A stretch of DNA of 64,000 nt from Cristatella mucedo (taxonomy: Eukaryota; Bryozoa; Phylactolaemata; Cristatellidae), in assembly GCA_009760855.2 (NCBI GenBank), contig WPIO01000001.1, positions 15,106,001 to 15,170,000 on the forward strand, given 5' to 3'. The translations under genes and the position numbers were made by a program. Position 1 is the first letter of the stretch. Each line of letters starts with the position of its first letter. The notes under the pieces were generated by a model. It was not told the DNA's origin. It saw only the letters and a list, made by a program, of their open reading frames with translations, and did not search any database. Positions 21,335-32,487 of this stretch are shown here, piece by piece.

Positions 21335-23274
21335 CTTTGCGTAGTCACCGAACATGAGGCTCCCGCTGAACCCAAAGTACACGAACACCGGAAAGAGCAG
21401 CAGCATTCGAGGGTCGACGATGATTCTCAACATATTGCGAAAGCTGATGACAACGTTCCTCGCACCGGTGAGATGGGCCACGTCGAGCCTTTTAACCAAG
21501 AAAATTGCAACCAGCAAGCCAGCAGACGCCATGAATGTCATCACCGACAGCAGAGTGTACTTCTGCGCTGGAGAGATGGGGCTGCCACTCAGCTTCTGGG
21601 AGAAGTCGAACATGATCCCGCAAGTGATAGCCGTGACGTTGGCAGGCTGCAGAGTGGACGCAGCACCTGCAGTGGATGCTTCACTGATTGCCCCCGCTGT
21701 GTCTCCCGTGACGTTCAGCGTCACCCCACTCGTAGAGACATTTGCCCAGCTCGGCGCCGATGGCAGCGGCTGCAACGCCGGCGGCTCCTCCCCGGGAAAG
21801 ACCGATTGCAGTATGAGCGACGACAGGCCGTTGCCGACGACGTTCGACGACTGGTAGATGGCATAGAACACACTGTTGAACTTGCCGATGGCCTGGTTGA
21901 GCGGCAGCCCGGTAACGATGGCATACATCGACGCCGTATTCACCATGTACAGACCCTCGGCAGCCCAGATGAGGCCCAGGCCGAAGCCCTGCACGAGCGA
22001 CGCAGGCAGCGCCAGGTAGGCAACCGCATGGAAGTTGGACAGAGCGAACAGCAGGTAGGGCACCGTGGCGCACACCATCGTCCACTTGGGCTGTATTCGG
22101 TGCATGATGGGATAGCTGCAGCAGGCGCCGAGCCATGGCAGTGCGTACAGGCAGCCAAGCGAGAGCAGGCCGAGCGACGAGTCCTTGGCAAGGCTGCTCT
22201 GCACGTTACGAAGCGAAAAGAATGCCGAGTAGACGAAGAAGAATGTCAGAGCCATCGAAACGATGCGCCTGTAGCAAGCGCGCTGCACGGCCTTAGCATC
22301 GGGCTTGGCTGGCAGCACCCCGCGGCTGGCATCCTGCAGTGTGGCAGCAGTGACGGCTGCACTGGAGTCGGTCTTGATGGAGCCAGCAGCCAGCTCGACC
22401 TCGTCGATGCTGTCGAAGTCCTCCGGCTCCTCGGTGATCTTTGTCAGCCCACTGCCTAGGACGACGACGTCCTGCGGCAAAGCCAGCTCGTCGTCGACGG
22501 GCAGCTGCAGCTGATCGGCAAGATTCAGGTAGCTGCTGTGATACACGTCCAGGTAGCTGGGACTGGTCAGCAGGATGGCCGAGCCCAGCATGCTGCCAAT
22601 GTCGTTGGATATGTGCAGGAAGCCGCACGACTCATGCGTGCTGAGCTGCGACATGACTGACGTGCCCGAGGCACGCGACAGCATCGACACGCCCGACTTG
22701 GTGGAAGCACGTGACATGCCCGACTTGTTTGAAGTGCGCGACATCGTCGACCCCTGCCGCGAGGGCTGCTGCCTCTTGAACGACAGGTGAGAGCCGAAAC
22801 CCGACGAGGCCACGTCGCTATTGCTTCCGGTCGTTGCCGACAACCGGGAGCCGGCGCGAGACCGGCTCGCCGGGCGCGACTTGGAGCGGAAGCGCCTTGG
22901 CTTTGGCAGATTGTCGTCAGGGTCAAAGACGCCTTTTACTAATGTGTCAGTGACGTCATCGGAGCCGTCGTCGGACGAGCACTCGGCATCGTCCTGCAGT
23001 AGTGGGTCCGTCGAATATTCCGTGTCGGCAGCGGCCAGCAGATCTGGCTGGCAGCTGGCAGCAACGCTGGCCACTTCACTGGACAGCACAGACACCGTGG
23101 CACCAGGAGGTGTGGTCGGTGGCACCGGAGCCGCCAGATCTGTGTCGAGGCCACGACGATCGCCAGCTGCCGAAAGTGCCACATTGACTTCGGCAGGGGC
23201 TTGATCTTGAGATGCCGGCTGGGCCGGCACGCTGCCATTGCTGTTGCTTCTAGTGGCCTCACCATCACAGCCCT
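21335..23274 (-). CDS. UNC93-like: UNC-93-like membrane protein gene A, large exon
   Basis: This exon encodes about 646 residues of an UNC-93 family protein (MFS-like fold; worm UNC-93 regulates a two-pore potassium channel, vertebrate UNC93B1 escorts Toll-like receptors). Acceptor TTTTGTGCGTTTTAG ends at 23275 and the donor is AAG|GTGGGC at 21335. No ATG opens the frame, so upstream exon(s) are missing. The first ~330 residues are hydrophilic and Ser/Arg-rich, with R-S-K-S-R and M-S-R-x-S-x-K-S-G repeats. Then come R-N-V-Q-S-S-L, Y-A-L-P-W-L-G, G-L-I-W-A-A-E-G, Y-Q-S-S-N-V-V-G-N, a luminal loop with three N-glycosylation sequons and a C-G pair, and G-D-Y-A-K, with about seven helices. Read past the donor, the frame runs into the array and foldback element and is not real protein. 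Whether it acts on channels, receptors or transport is unknown. Confidence 0.92.
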
Positions 23275-23849
23275 CTAAAACGCACAAAAAAGAATGACAA
23301 CTGTCTCTTGTGTGAAAGGAAGCCAAATAAAAACTGGTCAGCTGGCTCAGCTGCCGTTGAGCCACAATCAAGTGGCTCCAGCTAGGAGTCGTTTTCTTGG
23401 CATCTGGTACACATCTGGATGGGGCCGTCCCAGCCTCTTACTTCTTACACTAATCGGTGCCAGTCACTGCTGCTTGCTCTGCTACCGCCTGGCATGCCAG
23501 GTTAATTACTGTAACCTGAACACTGACGGCTGCAACTCCAGGCAATAGTTTCAGAGCAACTTGGCTGAGTCCGAGTGCCAGACATTCTACTATTTATCGA
23601 GAAATGCGCATACAAACCTGCGCAGCATAGCCAATCTGCAGCAGATTGTCTCCTCCTCTTTCCCCACCTTGCACTTTTAAAGAAAAAAGTCTGTGAGCTC
23701 GGCAGGATACAAGTCGGGTCCAGCGAACTGTGTGGCCCAGAGGAGTTTGACAAATTAGAACAATGTAAGGCAATCTATTCTTAGAAAGCCAAAGTCGACC
23801 ACAGATCGGCTGTGTGAAGCTCGAATTTAAAAAATACTCTAATAAGGTA
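23275..23849. other. Upstream intron of gene A, no feature recognised
   Basis: Follows a strong acceptor tract on the minus strand. Small frames only. The missing 5' exon(s) of gene A should lie at higher coordinates but were not identified. Confidence 0.4.
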
Positions 23850-23985
23850 AGCATGGTGACCCTTGAGCATGCTACCGCTAACAATTTGATCATGCTTCCT
23901 TTGCAGCAAATGTAACGTGTCAAGAAAGAGACTGGGTTCCTGAGTGTGCTATAACAAGGGTATTGTTATTATTATTATTATACAT
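23850..23985 (+). mobile_element. L2 LINE 3'-end fragment with (ATT)n tail
   Basis: Only the last ~130 bp of L2 are present: a GAGCATGCTACCGCTAAC block, GCAGCAAATGTAA, a decayed stem-loop (AAGAAAGAGACTGGGTTCCTG), and a (TTA)n tract. A severely 5'-truncated insertion is the simplest explanation. Confidence 0.75.
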
Positions 23986-23999
23986 GGTCGCTCAAACAA

Positions 24000-24400
24000 A
24001 CCCACCAAATTTCATGTCATTACGCTCGTGAGTGTTCTCATGCAAATGCGTTCCGATGACGGCGGCTACTACCGCAATCCACTGAAATCCACCAAAAATC
24101 CACAGGAAATCAGCTTAATCAAGCTCTGATTTGAACATCTAACTATACCAATGTTCACTTGTACCTGCAGATTTTTCAACCACTGCCCACGCATTTTCAT
24201 TCAATCCACAGCAATTGACTGCAGTGTCCCTGGCAGTGGATTTCGCCCGTGGAGGCGGATTGAGGTGTTAGGCCGTGTCACTGCAATAGATTGCTATGGA
24301 ATTGGAGCTTCACTCGGCCGATTTCCTGTAAATGTGCAACCAGTTCCAGTGAACTTCGGTAGTGGCCAGAGTCTTTGGAGTCCGTTTTCGTGAAGCGAGT
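24000..24400. repeat. Rearranged fragment of the ~175-bp array repeat
   Basis: The first half (24000-24130) matches 31260-31390 in the same direction, with CACCAAATTTCATGTC and TACCGCAATCCACTGAAATCC. The second half (24180-24400) carries CACTGCAATAGATTGC and a GGAGCTTCACTCGGCCGATT block in the opposite orientation, so the fragment is a mosaic. Confidence 0.65.
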
Positions 24401-24404
24401 GAAA

Positions 24405-24545
24405 TATATATATATTTATTTATTTAGTTATCATTTGTCCAGTGCCCTAAGAGAACTTGATCTCTATTCAAGCCCTTCTCATATGCCACTGGGCTCGAGC
24501 CGACGACCTCGACAGTAGGGGCAAGCACCTTAAACACTGGGGCCA
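24405..24545 (-). mobile_element. SINE-B (tRNA head, L2-type tail), copy 1
   Basis: On the minus strand a tRNA-like head (TTTAAGGTGCTTGCCCC, then the B-box-like GGCTCGAGCC) is followed by an L2-type stem-loop tail (AATAGAGATCAAGTTCTCTT). An AAAT-rich 3' end completes it. Other copies are at 29985, 33568 and 38305. Confidence 0.75.
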
Positions 24546-26521
24546 AACCAGCGTGGCACAGTGGAGTAAAATTTGCTGGGTACGTTATAACGTGAACTAA
24601 AATATTCACTTAAAGCTAGAGATTTGCACTGCCTATTTCTTGTCGATCTTGGCTTAATTAGAGTAGATTGCAATAATTCGTGAACCCCTGCCTTACCCAT
24701 TGAACCAAACCGAACAGGCCTGCAAGAAACAGCCAACAACCGAAGATGCCTCTTCTCGGCTCTCTTATAATTGGCTACCCGGATCGAACCTCCTTCTAGG
24801 CTTGGTCCTGGATTTGTGCCTCTGGAGGCTTGACAAGCCAACTTAATTACTTAATTACCAGCACTAATTATAAGCACACATATACACATAACACATTACA
24901 CCGGAATTCGGCTCGAGCATGTGAGTGGCGATTTAAAGCCGAGGCTTTATAGCTCTGTGTTAAATGCCGATGCAATAACAAGACTTAATAGATCAATCGT
25001 TGGCTATCTGGATCAGTAACCCATAGTTACAGGATTTTTCCAAAGAGGAGAAATTCTTCGGTAGGGGGTATGTCGGTTAGGACACTTTTATGGTCCTCAG
25101 TTGAGTAACTAGAGCATGGGCTACCAGCAAACAAGGACAAGAAAACGCCAGAAATGATAACAGCCGAAATTACCACAATAAAGTGCCATGGGTGAGATGT
25201 TTAAAAACAGCACATGACATTCCGAAGGAGCTAGTTAAGAGGATAGTGTCACTCTACTTGTGACGATGGCTCAACTAATAGATCAGCCTTCGATAGTACA
25301 ATGGTGGAAAGAGTGATTAGAGTACTGTGACATGCCTGCTTGCAGGTAGATGACCGTGGCAAGGTTGAGATAATGCTCAGCATAGCAATCAACGTGAGTC
25401 ACTGTAGTCAGCCTATATTCTACCAAATTAAAACCTTGATTTTCACATAGCTGACCTAGCAAGCACACAAGCTGAAGCCACCATCGCCACTACCGTACCC
25501 CTACATCAAAAACTTACCCCCATTATCACTTTAATTCCTCAGCCAATCTGTGCTGGGAGATTTAGGAGATAGAGTAACAAAACAAGTTTGATATTAGAAG
25601 ACACGGTGCAGCAAAGAAATAAATGCTACTGTGGAAAGGGACTGCATAAGCAATTACCAACCCTGCCTCACAGTCAAGACACGAAGGCCCATCATAACTT
25701 AACATGTTTATCTAACGTATGCACATGCGTGCATGCATGCGTTCCTGTGTGCAAAAGTGTGTGTGTGCGCGCTCGCATGTGTTTGTGTGCCCAAGGGCGT
25801 GCAAAATATCCATGAATGCACACGTGTGTAAGTGGCTAATAAGCCAAACTGGCTCATAGCCTGCTGGATGGTTGTGTAGCTGCAGGTATAGAATAGGATT
25901 ATTTACACTGCATAGCTTACTTGAGCAAAGTAAGGGCCAATACGTTTGTGATCTGGGCGATACCATCAGAGGAGTGTCCCACTCATTAGTATAGCCTGAA
26001 CGCTTGGGATCAGCAGCAGCCAGGTTAGGCTTACGAGCCCAGTAATGAAGATCTGCTACCCAGGCCCACCATTTTTTTTTAATAAAAGGACGACATTGTC
26101 CATGTAAGCCTTGCGTGAGCTACCTAAGCCACACGGTAGGCATCGAGGCACTCATCATCGAATCAATGCATCCAGGCCACTCTTCCCAGCAGACCAGTTT
26201 TGTATAGGGCCAGTCACCCGATTGATACATCTCTGCCCTCAAGCATCCGAAATAGCATAGCAAGCTCGAACCGAAGACAGGCAAATCCAGGGGCAGCTAC
26301 AGCTAAGCGGTCAGTCACTAGGACACACAAGCTTTTCGGCGAAAGCAGGACGTGGATGTGTGTGAAGAAAATCAATCGACCAAATGCCAGCAATACCAGA
26401 TTGGTGAGGTGGATGATTGACGGGGCAGGGGGGGCTCGCTCAACGCCGGAAAATGAGTTGTCGAAGTACTATTGCCAATGCACACAGTGTGAAGTCCAAG
26501 CGCGACTTACACAAAAATTGC
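24546..26521. other. Intergenic or 5' intronic sequence, little recognised
   Basis: It contains a short patch resembling the array repeat (GTAGATTGCAATAATTCG near 24663) and an alternating purine-pyrimidine stretch at 25720-25830 (TGCATGCATGCG, GTGTGTGTGCGCGC) of Z-DNA-prone composition. A motif resembling a cDNA cloning adaptor occurs at 24903-24917. No gene recognised. Confidence 0.4.
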
Positions 26522-26776
26522 TCAAAACCTAACCATACGGCAACAGTACCAATTGCAAGCTAAGCCATTCTTGATGTATAGCATACCGGCCGCAAAGAGG
26601 ATATAGGAGAGGGTGGCCGCAGCAGCTGTAGTACATGCCACCCCACCCAAATAGCCTTCGCGACAGATGTCCTGCGGCAGGCGACATGACAGTGCATCTT
26701 CCGCCGGCTCGGGCCACCGACAGACCCCTTTGTGACATCGCGTTGCCTGCCTACTGGCTGGGTCCGCCGATGTCTC
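26522..26776 (-). CDS. Possible exon of an unrecognised gene
   Basis: On the minus strand a possible acceptor (GAAGCCTAG before 26776) opens an uninterrupted, GC-rich frame of about 84 codons to a TGA at 26524-26522. It contains several cysteines (R-C-H-K-G-V-C-R-W and D-I-C-R-E-G-Y) and one hydrophobic stretch (T-A-A-A-T-L-S-Y-I-L-F-A-A-G-M-L-Y-I) that could be a membrane helix. It lies upstream of gene A on the same strand. However, no donor in the phase needed to join the exon at 23274 is convincing. I do not recognise a family, and it may be a chance frame. Confidence 0.22.
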   Translation of the reverse strand, partial: ETSADPASRQATRCHKGVCRWPEPAEDALSCRLPQDICREGYLGGVACTTAAAATLSYILFAAGMLYIKNGLACNWYCCRMVRF

Positions 26777-28139
26777 CTAGGCTTCACGCTTCCACCTAAA
26801 TCGAGCTTGCTGCCCGATCGGCTGGCTGTGCAAGGCCGTAGCTATGTGCGGCAATGGATCACAGCCGCGCTGGCAATTGAGCTGCCACCCGCCAGCGTGC
26901 AAGCGTTCACCTCTACTCACCCATCTATAAGGAGCAATGGCGAGCGAATCGATTACTACCAGTAGCACGCTCTTTCAGCACGTGCACGGGCTCAGCCACC
27001 CTTGACGGTTCACAAGCGGCCCGGCGATTTATTTGCCGAAGGGATGACACGGATTGGCGCGTAAGCGGATAGCCCGTCAGCGCATGCCTGTCGTTTGATT
27101 GGTCCGCCCACTATTGTCTATCAAGGGAAGAGCTCATTCGGGCGTAACCCGGCAGCTAGGCACTTGCGCTGCTTTGTACCTACAGCTGGTGTTGGCGGCA
27201 GCTCTACTTTAAGCACCGCTTGCTAGTAAGTGCCGCTTTTGGCCGGTTCCTTTAAATTTATTTCTTAGCTTAACCTTTGCATTAGTTCCAGACCAACTAC
27301 TTGCAATTGGTTTCTATTGCGGCTCTTTTCGATAGCTTGAATGACCAAAAACTTGCTTTAAGTGGCTGGCCCTCTCGTGCACTTTATCGTTATGTTGCTC
27401 ACCTCGACAATCAAACAATCAACTTGGAAAGCGAATTCGGGATTAGATAGAGAGCTGGTGCGGCATCAGGTCGGCTGCACCCAACGGCTATTCAATAAGG
27501 CTCGGAGCCAAAATCTCGCAGCAAAGCACCGTGCGGTAGCAGTTGCTCAATTCCACACGCTCATCCACCATCAGGTGGAGATCATACAGAGAACGCCTCC
27601 AGTCAACCCATACTGTATGCGCTTGCTGCTGTTGTAATTATCGTGAATGCCTCACCTGCGGCCAACGGTTAAGCCATCGACTCAGCCCAGCGTTCAGCCC
27701 CTAATGTGCGATAGATTTCCCGACGAGGCGATTCGTCGAGCTCTCATACGTGTACTCGTTGAGAGAAATAAAAAGAGTCTCTTTAACCGCTCGCGTCCAT
27801 GCTGATGCATTTGTGAGGCTTCGCAAGATTTGTCGCTACCAGAGTCACAGCAACACAACACCCACACCTCCATCGTTACAAACACTGTGCCGCGGCGTCC
27901 GCACTAATGTACTCAAGCGGAAAACATGGCGGTGCTGGTTATGGCGGTCCTTGCTGCCGGCGATGGTTTACGAGGGTGAGTCATGGTCGGCAGAGGCGTA
28001 AAGAAGTTGCGAGCGGGAGGAAGGGCCGAGCTGTCGCATGCTGGCCCTCCGCCGCGTCCGTGTAAATATACGCTTTGTTGTGAAGCCTGCCTAGGTGCTT
28101 GTGTGCTATCTATCGCGTGCGCACCATTCTCATTCAACT
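26777..28139. other. Intergenic sequence, no gene recognised
   Basis: GC-richer than average, with frames on both strands but no domains. An AATAAAAAGAGTCTCTTTAACC block near 27767 resembles the block at about 28248-28290 (AATAAATCC ... TTCTCTTTAACA), which suggests a second decayed copy of an LTR-like end. Confidence 0.35.
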
Positions 28140-28290
28140 TTGTAGGCGAAGCCCTGAGCCTTGGGGCTTGGCTGGCAACTTCTAGGTGCAGCGCCAATGC
28201 ACGCAGGTAAGCCGGAACACGGCAGCAACGAAGAGCGCTCATTCGTTGAGATAATAAATCCGTATCCTTGCGAAAAGAATTCTCTTTAAC
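28140..28290 (+). repeat. Dispersed LTR-like repeat, partial copy
   Basis: Shares TAGGTGCAGCGCCAATGCAC, GCAGGTAAGCCG, CGGCAGCAACGA and GAGCGCTC with 42085-42165, and a shorter core with 90-150. An AATAAA lies at about 28252. It fits a fragment of the repeat better preserved at 41945-42454. Confidence 0.55.
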
Positions 28291-28586
28291 AGTGTCGGAG
28301 GGTTACATGCATCAAGCGCCCAAAGCGGCGTACAGCAACTTTCGCACGGCGACAACAGGACGACTGAACTGCCGGCCTTGTGCAAAGCCTTTGGCGTAAC
28401 TTCCGCCTGGCTCGTCGCTTAGAGCTAAACTGACTGCCTATTACATGACCTATACGCCGTCTCATCATAGCTTATGATGTAAGTGGTTCCTAGTCATCGT
28501 AATTCAAGAATAGTAAATAATATTTCGGCAATTATCACCTTGCTAACCCCTCCTTAGTTTCACAGCCTATGGCCACCGGCTATAGC

Positions 28587-29620
28587 TAAGTATTTGTCAT
28601 TCAAACCGTCGGAATCTGCTACAGCAAGTGAGAAACTATATGCTTCCCTTGCCGATATTCGATATGAATGTCGGAAACCTTCCTGAAATAAAATGGTGAT
28701 AACACCAAACTGCTGCTCATACGACACCCTAAGCGTGTGGCTGGATTAAAAGGCTTTGCTCTTCTAATAGGTGATGCTATTGTGCGACCATCACCACGTG
28801 CTCGAAATTGAGGTGTAGTTTTCGACAGCTGCCTCAATTTTAAAAGCTTCATCCAGAAGACTGCTTCTACAGCTAGCCATCACGTCCGATCCCTATCCAA
28901 GATCGGGAGCTGTCTCACACAGTTGCTTGTAAAAAATTTAACTAGCTTCTTATTCTGTCTCGACTTGATTATTGTAATTCCCTTTTGGCTGGGCTACCAA
29001 AGAAAGTTATTAGGCCACTGCAGCTGACTATGAATATGGCTGCAAGACTAGTCTTCAAGTCCCAGAGGTTTAAGCACGTGTCTCCTTTGCTTAAAGAGCC
29101 AGGATGGATGCCGGTTGAGCAACGGATACAGAGCAAAGTTCTTACGCTGACCCACAAGGCCCGCCACGGCTTGGCTCTTTCGTACCTAGCTGAACTGCTG
29201 CATCAGTTTCAGCGTGTTCGCGCCTTCAGGTCCTGTGTGGACAATAAATTAGCTGTCCTATTCCTCCGCTTAAAGACCGTTGGCGACAGAAGCTTTAGCT
29301 CTGCAGGTCCTAGACTGTGGAACTCGTATTCCACAATTCTTACGAAACGATAACTAAAACGATAACTCCTGCTGCCGACTATGGCTCATCCTTTTCAGCG
29401 GTCCTGAGCTGTTACTTCCATGCTACTCACTACCTCAACTGCTCTCCGGACTCTGTTATGCTTCCCACTTTCTCTTTGTTGCATGAGACGAAGTCTGTTG
29501 GCTACCGAATGCGTACCGAAAGCCGCTTACGCTGTAAGTTCTCTATACAAAACTCTCATACGTAACACTCACATAGTCTTTATGGCTTTGCGGAGTTACA
29601 GACGGAAATACATTACATTC
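28587..29620 (+). pseudogene. LINE-B, 5'-truncated copy
   Basis: Begins inside the reverse transcriptase, just after the catalytic block (TATTTGTCATTCAAACCGTC, equivalent to 12786), and follows 12786-13790 closely to the terminus GACGGAAATACATTACATT. The thumb region is still readable (R-P-L-Q-L-T-M-N-M-A-A-R-L-V-F in frame 28985-29353). Frameshifts and stops, some shared with the 12.2-kb copy, show that both derive from an already damaged source or a close relative. Confidence 0.88.
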
Positions 29621-29984
29621 ACTCGTGCCTAACGATTAAGCTACCTTGTAACGGTGAACGCTCGGCCCGGGAGGCGTATCCCCCGGATTGTACTGCCTTC
29701 ATTCACAGCGGCGCTAATTCGCTTCCCGTCGTCTTCGATATTACAGTATCTCCACACTCCTCGTACACACTCGTTAAGACCTACGCAGATCTCACTGTGC
29801 GCAAGGCAAAACTACAGGGGAAATAACTAGCAGTGCCGGTATATGGTGCCAGCGGCTCAGCAGAAACCCCTAGTGTCCCGAACACTGCTCGAACGAGATC
29901 CCGTCCCCATCCTCTAAACCCAGGGAAGCGTTCCTTCTGCCTCCTCCTTACTCGAAACAGGAAAAACCAACCGCGTGCATGTAT
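29621..29984. other. No feature recognised
   Basis: Short stretch between LINE-B and a SINE-B fragment. No domain-bearing frame and no match to other parts of the window. Confidence 0.4.
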
Positions 29985-30075
29985 ACGATATAATTCATAG
30001 ACATATATAGCGCCCTAAGAGAACTTAATCTCTATTCAGGCGCTTCACATATGCCACAGGACTCGACCATCTTGA
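29985..30075 (-). mobile_element. SINE-B, partial copy
   Basis: The tail stem-loop is well kept (GCGCCCTAAGAGAACTTAATCTCTATTCAGGCGC read on the plus strand, about 30009-30042). It is followed by a reduced B-box region (GGACTCGACC). The tRNA-like 5' part is missing. Confidence 0.6.
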
Positions 30076-31149
30076 CGTCGCTGTCCGCGTTTCTCGCCTC
30101 CCGCCGAAACCTGACACTGGAGCTCCTGCGTTTGTTGATAGGTGGCGAAGGTACCTGCCCCTCTCCCGGCGTAGCGAAGGCTCAAACCCGGTTGGTTTAT
30201 TGCTGGCCTACGCTCCCTTGAAATCCTTCCGGCTAGCCTTCAGCTACTCAGAGGCTTGGCCGCTGACGTAGTGAAAACGGCTTTATCCCAAAGCAATAAA
30301 GAAAGCTCTATCCTCGAGACGGCTCACTGTGCGATAGCCGCCAGCTGCTCTCCCTTACGTCCGCGTCGCAACTCCCGCGCCAAGGTTATGCAGCTAAGAG
30401 GGCGCCCCAAGCCCCCTCTGCGATGAAATACAGAGGAAACACCCAGCCAATGAACCACGGAGGAGAGCCGGCCCCCACACGACCGAAGCATTCGACCTGC
30501 AGCGAACCAAGCGGATCCAATTCCCCGCCTCAGTATTTACAATGTAACTACAACGGACACTCGCCTTCCTATGACACCGGCCTTCCTGCCTTCATACAAT
30601 CCCTACTCTTAGAAAATTCACTCGCTTTTGTAGTTCGGGCGACAAGTCCCTTTCCCTAAGTAAAATGAAATCCCCGTCCCCACGCAAGGCATCATCCCTT
30701 AGCTGCAAAGTCGTCAATCACACTACAAATAGCCTAAACATTATTTGTAAGGCCATAAACTGCCACGCATTTTGGTCAGCCAGACTAGCCCAGCCACCGC
30801 TCCTTTCCGGTCGAGAACAACGGAACCATTTTTTGGTACTCTTGTAGGGGCGCGCGATGGCGGCGCGGTGAAGAGCGAAGCCCCCACAAGCGTTGTCGAC
30901 GACGGCTATATTATACGATCTAGCAGCCGTCGTGAGTGCTGCTCCGGAGCACGAGGCGTTACGTGAGAGAAGAGAGAGGATAGCGTGCGTGCAGGCCGAC
31001 GCACAAGCAGAAAGTGAATTGCGCGGCAAGGAACGAGTCACGTGCCGGCAAGGAGCGTTCCCGTTGGGCGGACAGAACGTCGGCTGGGGGCGGAACCACG
31101 TGACGGCGATCACACGCCCACACTCTTATAAGCCCACCAGGTAGCACGG
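30076..31149. other. Intergenic sequence, no gene recognised
   Basis: GC-rich with short frames. A TATA-like CTCTTATAAGCCC occurs at about 31123, immediately before array arm 2. No protein domains recognised. Confidence 0.35.
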
Positions 31150-32040
31150 TGGCCGCTACGGGTTCGACGAATTGCCGCAATCCACGGCAATCCACTCTAA
31201 TTAGGCTAGCAATGACCAGACGTAAGCGTTGCCGAGCTCGAATTTTGGGCTGATAATGCAGTACACGTTCGAATTTATCTGTCCACCGAATTTCATGTCG
31301 CTGCGAGCACGTGAACTTATGCAAATGAGCTTTGACGCCGGACGCCAGTACCGCAATCCACCTCAATCCACCGCAATCCATTCTAGTTCCCGTCAAATCC
31401 ACCGTAAATCAGCTGCGAACAGCTCCAAAAATTTTGGAATATCAAACTACGCTACACGTACAATGTACCCAGAAAATTTCGCACGATTCCGCTCATGCGT
31501 TCTCGCGAAGTTCACTGAAATAAGATTGCAGTTGCCCAGGCCAATACCGCAATCCACTGTGATCCACTACATTCCACCGCCCAGGAAAGAAATCCTGATC
31601 GTAAAGCTCCTTTCTTTGATTGCATATGACAGCACACACTGCGACAATTGCACTTAAAAAAAATTTTCACTTGCATTGGCACGGCCGTTCTCGTGCAATA
31701 TGCTGCAATCGACTGCAGTAGCCCGGGCCAATACCGCAATCCACTTCAATCCACAGAGTCCACCGCATCAAAAATAGAAATACAGTTGCGCCGAGCTCCA
31801 GTTTTATCGCATATTTAAGTTCACCGTGTTGTGTGCACAACCACGTAAAATTAAAAAAAAATGTGCATCCTCGCACCTCGCAATGGGCGGCAATTGTCTG
31901 AAATGACCTGGAAAGCTACTGCAATCCACTCTATTCCAGTGCAAATCATCCTCAAATCGCCATCACGAAGCTCTAATTGACATTGCATATAGGACTAGAC
32001 TCAGTATAAAGTGCACACAATGAAACGAAATTTTATCGCC

Positions 32041-32487
32041 ATTCAATTTATACAAAGTTAGTTGTCATCCAAGTGCGAATGTCAGCGATATAAGCAGCGT
32101 GAGAGTTAGAGCTTTGCGATGAAAGGCAGGAGGGGTCAAAGCATTGGTACGACTGTGTGTCGTATGCACATAAAGGAATGCATATATTTTACTTAGAGAT
32201 TACACCGGGAATAGATGACTAAACATAGGGAAAAGTAGTAGACAAGCACACATCCCTGGATACCCCATCCCCCGTAATTTAAAGGCTCCTCGGATGGCAG
32301 TGGCAGTGCTGTCGATGCCTGTGGTACAACAAGTCCGAATTCCGTTCGGAAGGCTCTTAGGCCCGCTAAAAGCTTGATGTTTAAAATCCCCCTAGCTGTT
32401 TATTAACACTTAAAAAGGCTTGGGAGAGCAGGAAGCTCCGTGCTAAAAACGTGCTTCACAGACACCGACCTGTACTTTGAGACACTG
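32041..32487 (-). repeat. 447-bp inverted duplicate of 35383-35829
   Basis: Reverse complement of 35383-35829 with equal length, no gaps and only one difference that I noticed (GGCCCGC here, GGCTCGC equivalent there). It interrupts the array. Inverted copies of a flanking array sequence border it (CAATGAAACGAAATTT at about 31999 and AAATTTCGTTTCATT at about 32488). The end at 32041 includes L2 reverse transcriptase sequence that belongs with 35735-36715. Confidence 0.93.

Noticed and set aside
21473..22459. 328-codon plus-strand frame opposite the gene A large exon
   Set aside because: Antisense shadow of a GC-rich coding exon. It is rich in Arg/His/Gln without domains, and the minus frame has family motifs and splice sites.
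24660..24790. tRNA-like A-box and B-box motifs on the minus strand
   Set aside because: They are in the wrong order (B box upstream of A box), so they cannot be one internal polymerase III promoter.
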